Below are positions 33,599 to 39,414 of a DNA stretch of 39,414 bases, one piece after another (the stretch's first letter is position 1; every line of letters begins with the position of its first letter). The position numbers were made by a program, and so were the translations under genes. Location: positions 1-39,414 of the forward strand of contig JAPORH010000112.1 in assembly GCA_026710325.1 (NCBI GenBank), written 5' to 3'. Below the pieces are notes generated by a model. That model saw nothing but the letters and a program-made list of their open reading frames with translations, was not told where the DNA came from and searched no databases. Source of the DNA: Litoreibacter sp. Its GTDB lineage: Bacteria; Pseudomonadota; Alphaproteobacteria; Rhodobacterales; Rhodobacteraceae.

Positions 33599-34252
33599 AT
33601 GACAGACCAGCTAAACTGGCGCGACGGCGCGGTCCCGGTCTCCACCCGGTTTGATGACCCCTATTTCTCGCTGGACAACGGTCTGGCGGAGACGCGCCAC
33701 GTGTTTTTGCAGGGCAACGGGCTGCCTAAACGGTTTCACGACGGGTTTCACATCGCCGAGCTGGGCTTCGGCACCGGGTTGAACCTTCTGACAGCGTGGC
33801 AGGCTTTTGAGGGCCCTGGCAGGCTGTATTTTAGCAGCTTCGAGGCTTTTCCGATTACTCGCGAGGAAGCCGAACAAGCTTTGGCTGCTTTCCCGGAACT
33901 TGCTGCGCGCGCCGCGCCTTTGCTGTCTGCCTGGTCGCAGGACAGCTTCGTCTTTGAGGCAGATGGCCTCCGCGCTGAGGTGATCATGGGCGACGCCAAT
34001 GAAACAGTCGCGGATTGGGACGGAAACTCCGACGCGTGGTTTCTCGATGGGTTCTCCCCCGCCAAAAATCCGGAGCTTTGGAACGACACGCTTTTGGCGC
34101 GGGTGGGTGCACATACGCGGACGGGCGGCACTTTCGCGACCTACACCGCTGCTGGCCATGTCCGTCGCGCGCTCGACGCTGCGGGGTTCGAGGTCACGCG
34201 CGTGCCGGGCTTTGGGCGCAAGCGGCATATGTCAGTGGGGGTGAAGCGGTGA
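33599..34252 (+). CDS. mnmD: tRNA 5-aminomethyl-2-thiouridine methyltransferase, MnmD
   Basis: A protein of 217 residues matching the methyltransferase half of MnmC (MnmD type). It has the start LNWRDGAVPVSTRFDDPYFSLDNGLAETRHVFL, SAM site ELGFGTGLNLL and the motif DAWFLDGFSPAKNPELW. It adds the last methyl of mnm5s2U34 in tRNA. ATG 33599 is chosen from the conserved N-terminus; the frame is open 76 codons further upstream into the oxidoreductase gene. The stop overlaps the GTG of the next gene as GTGA. Confidence 0.92.
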   Translation: MTDQLNWRDGAVPVSTRFDDPYFSLDNGLAETRHVFLQGNGLPKRFHDGFHIAELGFGTGLNLLTAWQAFEGPGRLYFSSFEAFPITREEAEQALAAFPELAARAAPLLSAWSQDSFVFEADGLRAEVIMGDANETVADWDGNSDAWFLDGFSPAKNPELWNDTLLARVGAHTRTGGTFATYTAAGHVRRALDAAGFEVTRVPGFGRKRHMSVGVKR

Positions 34253-35124
34253 GCGACACGCGCACAGATACAAGGCGCGGCATCTGGTTGATGATCCTGA
34301 CCATGTTCATCTTCGCCATGCAGGACGGGATCTCGCGCCACTTGGCCGGCGAATACAACGTCATCATGATCGTGATGATCCGTTACTGGTTTTTTGCCGC
34401 CTTCGTGCTGACCGTGAGTGCGCGGAAGGCCGGCTCAATCGCCAATGCCGCGCGCACCCGCCAACCCGGTTTGCAGGTTTTCCGCGGGCTTTTGCTGGCC
34501 GCAGAGGTCTGCGTCATGGTGCTGGCCTTTACCCTTCTTGGCCTGATCGAAAGCTTGGCGATCTTTGCCAGCTACCCGCTGATCGTGGCGGCGCTGTCCG
34601 GCCCCGTTCTGGGCGAACAAGTCGGCCCGCGCCGCTGGGCCGCAATTAGCGTGGGGTTTGTGGGCGTCTTGATCATGCTGCAACCCGGTTTGAAAGTGTT
34701 CAGCCCGGCGGCTTTCATAGCGCTGACCTCAGCCACGATGTTTGCGCTCTATTCGCTGCTCACGCGCTACGCCGCGCGCCAGGACAGCGCCGCGACCTCC
34801 TTCTTTTGGACCGGTGTTGCCGGGGCGGCCGGGATGACAGTGGTGGGCATCTGGTTTTGGGAGCCGATGACCGGGCGCGACTGGCTCTGGATGGCGGCAC
34901 TCTGCGTCAGCGGCGCCACCGGGCATTACCTTTTGATCCGGGTCTATGAGCTGGCGGAGGCCTCAGCCGTACAACCCTTTGCCTACTTCCAACTGGCCTT
35001 TGCCAGCGTGATCGGGGTGAGTGTCTTTGGCGAGTCAATAGAGCCTAACATTGCCTTTGGCGTGTTTTTAGTGATCGCCGCCGGGCTGTTCACCCTCTGG
35101 CGCGCGCGCGTTCGGGAAGGCTAG
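34249..35124 (+). CDS. EamA/DMT-family transporter
   Basis: An inner-membrane protein of 291 residues with about ten transmembrane helices in two EamA repeats, beginning GIWLMILTMFIFAMQDGISRHLAG. Characteristic segments are LGLIESLAIFASYPLIVAALSGPVLGEQ in repeat 1 and ASAVQPFAYFQLAFASVIGVSVFGES in repeat 2. The family exports metabolites or amino acids; the substrate is not known here. GTG 34249 overlaps the mnmD stop as GTGA, and the frame upstream of it lies inside mnmD. Confidence 0.9.
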   Translation: MSDTRTDTRRGIWLMILTMFIFAMQDGISRHLAGEYNVIMIVMIRYWFFAAFVLTVSARKAGSIANAARTRQPGLQVFRGLLLAAEVCVMVLAFTLLGLIESLAIFASYPLIVAALSGPVLGEQVGPRRWAAISVGFVGVLIMLQPGLKVFSPAAFIALTSATMFALYSLLTRYAARQDSAATSFFWTGVAGAAGMTVVGIWFWEPMTGRDWLWMAALCVSGATGHYLLIRVYELAEASAVQPFAYFQLAFASVIGVSVFGESIEPNIAFGVFLVIAAGLFTLWRARVREG

Positions 35125-35133
35125 GCGTCAATG

Positions 35134-35159
35134 AAAAGGCCGCCCCTTTGGGACGACCT
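35134..35159 (-). terminator. Intrinsic terminator of the TRAP binding-protein gene
   Basis: On the minus strand AGGTCGTCCC pairs with GGGGCGGCCT (10 pairs, two of them G-U) around a short loop, followed by TTTT, 22 nt past the stop at 35181. On the plus strand there is no T-tract after it, so it serves the minus-strand gene. Confidence 0.65.
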
Positions 35160-35180
35160 CGATCCAGTCATTAGGTGCGT

Positions 35181-36203
35181 TTAGTTCGCGGCGACGAAGG
35201 CCCGCGCATCCTCGACCAAAGCCGAACCATCGAGCCCTTTGGCGGTCATATCCGCGATCCATTCTGCGGTGACTTCCTCGCCCAAAGCCTTGATGCGTGC
35301 GGTTTCCGCCTCGCTCAAAGTAGCGATCTCATTGCCATCCGCGATCATCGCCTCCCGGCCCACAACATCCCCTTGGTCATGCGCGCGACCGGCCCAGGCG
35401 CTGGCCTCCAACCCGGAATTGGCATCGATCACTGCTTTCAAATCATCTGGCAACGCGTCGTAGCTGGCCTGATTCATCGCCCAGATGAAGTAGAGGTTGT
35501 AGAGCGATTTATCCCCCGCCACATCCGTGTGGCTGTCGGTCAGCTCATTCAGCTTCAGCGACGGTGACATCTCCCAAGTGATCACGCCCCCATCTAGCAC
35601 GCCTTTCGACAAAGCCTCCGGGAAGGCAGGCACAGGCATGCCCACAGGCACCGCGCCAAGCTTATCCAGAAGCAAGGTCGCAGGGCGTGACGGGCCGCGC
35701 AGTTTCAAGCCAGACAGGTCCTCAACGCTTGTCAAAGCGGGGCCTTTCTTATGGACGATACCCGGCCCGTGCATGTGGGCTGCAATCAGTTTCACGTCGC
35801 GGAAATCATCCATCAGATATTTCTCGGTGAATTGCCAAGCGGCACGCGATGCGGCCTCACCGGATTTGGTCACCATGAAGGGCAGCTCCATCGCCTCGGC
35901 CTCAGGGAACCGGCCCGGCTGGTAGCCCGGGATCACCCATCCGCCATCCACCGCGCCGTCGCGGATCAGGTCATACTGGTTCTGCGCTTTGCCGCCCAAT
36001 TGCATGAAAGGGTAAAGCTCCACCTTGATGCGGCCGTTTGAATCCGCCTCGATTTTGTCGGCCCAAGGCTGCATGAAATAGGTCGGATTCGCCGATTTGG
36101 GCGACACGAAATGCTGGAAGCGCAGCGTGACCTCTTGCGCATAAGCGCCGCTGGCGGTGGCCAGCGCGATCAAAGCTGCGGATGTGGTTTGGAAAAAGGT
36201 CAT
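35181..36203 (-). CDS. TRAP transporter substrate-binding protein (DctP type)
   Basis: A periplasmic protein of 340 residues with signal peptide ending GAYAQ and the DctP fold: TLRFQHFVSP, IKVELYPFMQLGG, VEDLSGLKLRGPSRPATLLLDKLGAVPVGMPVPAFPEALSKGVLDGG. This middle block carries the family's Arg of the carboxylate-binding site (LRGPSR). It delivers an organic acid to a TRAP permease. GGAGGT lies about 7 nt before the ATG. The DctQ and DctM membrane genes are not adjacent, so its partners are elsewhere. The ligand is not known. Confidence 0.9.
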   Translation of the reverse strand: MTFFQTTSAALIALATASGAYAQEVTLRFQHFVSPKSANPTYFMQPWADKIEADSNGRIKVELYPFMQLGGKAQNQYDLIRDGAVDGGWVIPGYQPGRFPEAEAMELPFMVTKSGEAASRAAWQFTEKYLMDDFRDVKLIAAHMHGPGIVHKKGPALTSVEDLSGLKLRGPSRPATLLLDKLGAVPVGMPVPAFPEALSKGVLDGGVITWEMSPSLKLNELTDSHTDVAGDKSLYNLYFIWAMNQASYDALPDDLKAVIDANSGLEASAWAGRAHDQGDVVGREAMIADGNEIATLSEAETARIKALGEEVTAEWIADMTAKGLDGSALVEDARAFVAAN

Positions 36204-36400
36204 GGCTCAGACCTCCATGTAACGTCATATGAACGGCGCGATCCCCGCCGCGCCGCGTGGCTTATGTAAGCGTTTTCGCGCCAGTTGCAAGTCACTCGCA
36301 ACAACATATGGTATCAAGCTGCGCTTGTTCACCCAATGCTAATATGGGATGATCCATAAAAATCGAGCAAAAATCAAACGCCCAACAGGCCATATCAAAG

Positions 36401-38440
36401 ATGCTAGACGCCACAGATCTGCTGTCAGATGTGTTCGGATTCGACCAGTTCCGCCCCGGTCAGGCGGAGATTGTCGAGGCTGTGACCCGCGGAGAGAACA
36501 CGCTTGCCATCATGCCAACGGGCGGGGGCAAATCGCTCTGTTTTCAGCTGCCCGCCCTGCAACGTGACGGGCTGACGGTCGTCATCTCCCCGCTTATCGC
36601 GCTCATGCGCGACCAGGTGCGCGCTTTGAAAGCGGCTGGCGTCAGCGCCGGCTGCCTGACCTCCGGCAACACCGAAGAGGAAAGCGATGCCGTCTTCGCC
36701 GCCCTGCGCGAGGGGCATCTGAAGCTGCTCTACCTCGCCCCGGAACGGCTCGCCAAAACCGCAACCCAGGACATGCTGCGCCGCGCCAACGTCTCCCTGA
36801 TCGCCGTGGATGAGGCGCATTGCGTCAGCCAATGGGGCCATGACTTCCGCCCCGACTATCTGCGCATCGGTCAGCTACGAGAGACACTGAATGTCCCCCT
36901 TGCCGCTTTCACCGCCACAGCCGACGCCGAAACCCGCGCCGAAATCGTCACACGGCTCTTTGACAGGCAGCAACCCACCACCTTCCTGCACGGCTTTGAC
37001 CGCCCCAACCTGCATCTGGCCTTCGCGGCCAAAAACAGCCCCCGCAAACAAATTCTGGATTTCGCGAACGCGCGGCGCGGCCAATGCGGCATCGTCTATT
37101 GCGGCACCCGCGCCAAAACCGAAAGCCTCGCGCGTGCGCTTTCGGAGGACGGGCACAGCGCCTGCCACTACCATGGCGGCATGGACCCCGAAGACCGCCG
37201 CCGGGTCGAGGCGCGGTTCGCGTCCGAGGACGGCCTTATCGTTGCTGCAACTGTGGCGTTCGGGATGGGTGTCGACAAACCCGATGTCCGCTGGGTCGCC
37301 CATGCCGACCTGCCCAAATCCATCGAAGGCTATTACCAGGAGATCGGCCGCGCCGGTCGCGATGGTGCGCCCGCCGATACGCTGACGCTTTTCGGCGCCG
37401 ATGACATCCGCTTCCGCCGTCAACAGATTGACGAGGGGTTGGCCGATGCCGACCGCAAAATAGCTGATCACGCGCGGCTCAATGCGCTGCTTGGTCTGGC
37501 TGAAGCACTCACCTGCCGCCGCCAAACGCTCCTTTCCTATTTCGGCGAAGACGCGCAGCCTTGCGGCAAATGCGATCTCTGCGAAACGCCGCCCAAAACC
37601 TTCGACGCCACGACACCTGTGCGCAAGGCGCTCTCCGCTATCCTGCGCACCGACAGCTGGTTCGGCGCGGGCCATCTGATCGACATTTTGCGCGGGCAAA
37701 TGACCGACAAGGTCAAAGCGCGCGGCCATGACCAATTGCCCACATTTGGTCTGGGCGATGACATGACCAAGCATGAATGGGGTGCCATCTTCCGCCAAAT
37801 GATGGGCCATGACCTGATCCGCCCCAACCCCGACCGTCACGGCGCGCTTTTCATGACTGACAAAGCGCGCGCCATCCTGAAGGGCGAGGAGACGATCACC
37901 CTGCGCCGCGACACGATCACCAAAACCGCCAAAGGCCCGCGCGTGCGCCAGCTCGTCTCCGAGGAGGACGCGCCGCTTCTGTCTGCCCTCAAAGCCAAAC
38001 GCCGCGCCTATGCCGAGACGCAGGGCGTCCCCGCTTACATCATCTTCAACGACAAAACCCTGATCGAGATGGCACAGAGCCGCCCTAAGGACTTGGACGC
38101 TTTTGCGCGCATCTCAGGCGTTGGTGCGAAGAAGCTCGAAAACTATGGCGCAGGGTTTCTGGAGGTGATCAATGGCGCTGAGGCCGCCCTGCCCCATCCG
38201 GCACGTCGTAAGCTGGCGGGCCAAGACGCGGGTGACCTGTTTGACTTGCTCAACGAGGCGCAGACCCGGTTGAAATGCGGGGAGGACGGGACCCACAAGC
38301 CGCTAAGCTGCTCTGCCTCCCAACTGGCAAAACTGGCGGAGCTGCGTCCACGCGACCAGATGGCGGTTGAACATTTATTGGGGGACCGCAGGGCCGAGCG
38401 CTTCGGTCAAGCCTTCCTCGACATTTTGGCGCAGGCCTAG
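36401..38440 (+). CDS. recQ: ATP-dependent DNA helicase RecQ
   Basis: A protein of 679 residues with all RecQ parts: Walker A MPTGGGKSLCF (38-48), DEAHCVSQWGHDFRP (137-151) with the RecQ aromatic loop, helicase motifs VAFGMGVDKPDVRWV and EIGRAGRDG, a zinc site with LSYFGEDAQPCGKCDLC (about 377-393), winged helix (about 400-500) and an HRDC domain (about 515-590, YIIFNDKTLIEMAQSRP). It unwinds DNA in recombination repair. No convincing ribosome site is seen before ATG 36401. It lies 58 bp upstream of yaaA. Confidence 0.96.
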   Translation: MLDATDLLSDVFGFDQFRPGQAEIVEAVTRGENTLAIMPTGGGKSLCFQLPALQRDGLTVVISPLIALMRDQVRALKAAGVSAGCLTSGNTEEESDAVFAALREGHLKLLYLAPERLAKTATQDMLRRANVSLIAVDEAHCVSQWGHDFRPDYLRIGQLRETLNVPLAAFTATADAETRAEIVTRLFDRQQPTTFLHGFDRPNLHLAFAAKNSPRKQILDFANARRGQCGIVYCGTRAKTESLARALSEDGHSACHYHGGMDPEDRRRVEARFASEDGLIVAATVAFGMGVDKPDVRWVAHADLPKSIEGYYQEIGRAGRDGAPADTLTLFGADDIRFRRQQIDEGLADADRKIADHARLNALLGLAEALTCRRQTLLSYFGEDAQPCGKCDLCETPPKTFDATTPVRKALSAILRTDSWFGAGHLIDILRGQMTDKVKARGHDQLPTFGLGDDMTKHEWGAIFRQMMGHDLIRPNPDRHGALFMTDKARAILKGEETITLRRDTITKTAKGPRVRQLVSEEDAPLLSALKAKRRAYAETQGVPAYIIFNDKTLIEMAQSRPKDLDAFARISGVGAKKLENYGAGFLEVINGAEAALPHPARRKLAGQDAGDLFDLLNEAQTRLKCGEDGTHKPLSCSASQLAKLAELRPRDQMAVEHLLGDRRAERFGQAFLDILAQA

Positions 38441-38444
38441 CCTC

Positions 38445-38472
38445 TTGAGACCTGCGCCCGAGCGGCTAGATT
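38445..38472 (+). promoter_or_regulatory. Sigma-70-like promoter of yaaA
   Basis: TTGAGA, a 16-bp spacer, and TAGATT in the gap between recQ and yaaA, ending 26 bp before ATG 38499. Both hexamers are close to the consensus, so yaaA can be transcribed independently of recQ. Confidence 0.45.
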
Positions 38473-38498
38473 AAGATCTGGAATAAGGGGAAACACCG

Positions 38499-39293
38499 AT
38501 GCTCACAGTCATCTCACCAGCCAAGAAACTGGATATGTCGCTGGCAACGCTCGACGTCAGCCTTCCCGAGTTTCAGGACGACGCCAATAAGCTCGCCTCC
38601 TCCGCGCGCCGCCTTTCCAAAAAACGGCTGGGTGCGCTTATGGGCCTGTCTGACAGCCTGACACAGTTGAATTTCGACCGGTTTCAGGCGTTTGACGCAA
38701 GCTCTACCCCCGAGAATTCGAAAGCCGCTGCACTGATCTTCGCAGGCGACACCTATACCGGACTGGAGGCAGCGTCGCTGGACGCCGATGAAATGGATTA
38801 CGCTCAGGATCACCTGCGCATTCTGTCAGGGCTCTACGGGCTCTTGAAGCCCAAAGACGCGATCCAGCCCTACCGATTGGAAATGGGCAGCAAGTTGAAG
38901 ACGGGCCGCGCAAATTCGCTTTATGAGTATTGGGGCGACAAGCTGGCACTGGCTCTGAACGCGCTCGGCGAAACCCAAGGCACCGATCTTCTCGTAAATT
39001 GCGCCAGCCAGGAATATTTCGGTGCTGTTGACCAAAAGGCCCTGACGCTTCAGGTCATCACCCCCACTTTCCTGGAGGAAAAGCCCGGCGGACCGAAGAT
39101 CGTCAGCTTCTTTGCCAAACAGGCCCGCGGCGCGATGGCGCGGTTCATTGTTCAAAACCGCGTCACGACCCGTGCTGGACTCGAAGATTTTGATTTGGGC
39201 GGCTACAGCTACCTTCCCGACCAATCGACGCCAGAAAACCCGGTATTCTATCGCTCCGAAGACGCACTCAACGCGTTGCGCAAGGCTTCATAA
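38499..39293 (+). CDS. yaaA: Peroxide stress protein YaaA (DUF328)
   Basis: A protein of 264 residues of the YaaA/UPF0246 family, the usual length, with the start MLTVISPAKKLDM, FAGDTYTGLEA, LRILSGLYGLLKPKDAIQPYRLEMG and NCASQEYFGAVD, and the late VSFFAKQARGAMARFI segment. YaaA in E. coli limits free iron and DNA damage under peroxide stress and binds DNA. It follows recQ with its own probable promoter and a strong terminator after it. Confidence 0.94.
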   Translation: MLTVISPAKKLDMSLATLDVSLPEFQDDANKLASSARRLSKKRLGALMGLSDSLTQLNFDRFQAFDASSTPENSKAAALIFAGDTYTGLEAASLDADEMDYAQDHLRILSGLYGLLKPKDAIQPYRLEMGSKLKTGRANSLYEYWGDKLALALNALGETQGTDLLVNCASQEYFGAVDQKALTLQVITPTFLEEKPGGPKIVSFFAKQARGAMARFIVQNRVTTRAGLEDFDLGGYSYLPDQSTPENPVFYRSEDALNALRKAS

Positions 39294-39297
39294 GAAA

Positions 39298-39329
39298 ACG
39301 CCCTCCCGGGGACAGTCGGGAGGGCGTTT
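39298..39329. terminator. Strong intrinsic terminator after yaaA, probably bidirectional
   Basis: ACGCCCTCCCG and CGGGAGGGCGT form a perfect 11-bp stem with an 8-nt loop, followed by TTT on the plus strand and TTTTC on the minus strand. It ends yaaA and also faces the end of the minus-strand gene at 39361. Confidence 0.85.
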
Positions 39330-39360
39330 GAAGTCACCAGTGGGGGAGAGTGGTGGTGGC

Positions 39361-39414
39361 TTATTTCACGTGGCGCTCAGCAGCGGAGTCGTTGCCCAGT
39401 GCGAAGAAAGCCTG
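39361..39414 (-). CDS. 3' end of a minus-strand gene cut by the window edge
   Basis: From the window end the minus strand reads 17 sense codons ending ALGNDSAAERHVK and then TAA. The clean stop and the terminator just beyond support a real gene end. It is too short to identify. Confidence 0.5.
   Translation of the reverse strand, partial: QAFFALGNDSAAERHVK

Noticed and set aside
36204-36400. GTTGC/GCAAC inverted repeat between the TRAP gene and recQ
   Set aside because: Arms of only five bases with an 9-nt spacer; not distinguishable from chance in a 197-bp gap.
36875-37840. 321-residue minus-strand frame inside recQ
   Set aside because: Shadow of recQ, whose helicase, zinc and HRDC motifs are all intact on the plus strand.

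Overview
The window is a 39.4 kb piece of an alphaproteobacterial chromosome, most likely from the Rhodobacteraceae (marine roseobacter-like). This rests on the roughly 60% GC composition, dense operons with 4-bp ATGA/GTGA overlaps, an aerobic-type cobalamin pathway with CobN, small DUF families that I associate with this family (DUF6732, DUF1636, DUF4399), a long Smc with a probable TTG start, and ABC and TRAP binding proteins. I see no rRNA, tRNA, insertion sequence, prophage or CRISPR array.

Layout. Positions 1-3000 hold the end of one gene, a small exported protein, an orphan ABC sugar-type binding protein behind a LacI-type operator, and an exported protein with two PilJ/NarX-like motifs. 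Positions 3109-8849 form a D-amino-acid cluster. The genes dat, dgcA and dgcN encode a route from D-amino acids via D-glutamate to N-acetyl-L-glutamate. Upstream lie a TIM-barrel isomerase/epimerase and a membrane di-iron desaturase, divergent from a LysR regulator. Positions 8846-15994 (minus strand) are a cobalamin operon: small exported protein, CbiX-type chelatase with Cys/His tail, cobH, cobL, cobI, a cbiG-cobJ fusion, cobM and an unknown gene. Positions 16301-19922 hold a glutathionyl-hydroquinone reductase, a single-domain response regulator, a DUF1636 metal-binding protein, cobD and a trypsin-like protease. The smc gene occupies 19992-23447.

A clear cobalamin riboswitch (about 24021-24217) precedes a second, plus-strand cobalamin unit: a 48-residue membrane peptide, cobW, a GNAT gene, cobN and a second GNAT gene, with cobO nearby. 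The rest is housekeeping: a DUF4399 protein, an FMN reductase, an FAD oxidoreductase divergent from mnmD (a split MnmC arrangement), an EamA exporter, an orphan TRAP binding protein, recQ and yaaA.

How the genes work together. The two cobalamin units supply corrin-ring methylation and rearrangement (cobI, cobJ, cobM, cobL, cobH), cobalt handling and insertion (cobW, cobN, CbiX-like), adenosylation (cobO) and amide-linker attachment (cobD). Several steps (cobA, cobG or cobZ, cobF, cobK, cobB, cobS/T, cobQ and the nucleotide-loop genes) are not in the window. The features most worth following up are the desaturase and TIM-barrel partners of the D-glutamate genes, the small membrane peptide directly under the riboswitch, the tandem palindromes in front of cobL, the Cys/His-rich tail on the chelatase, and the two GNAT genes translationally coupled around cobN.
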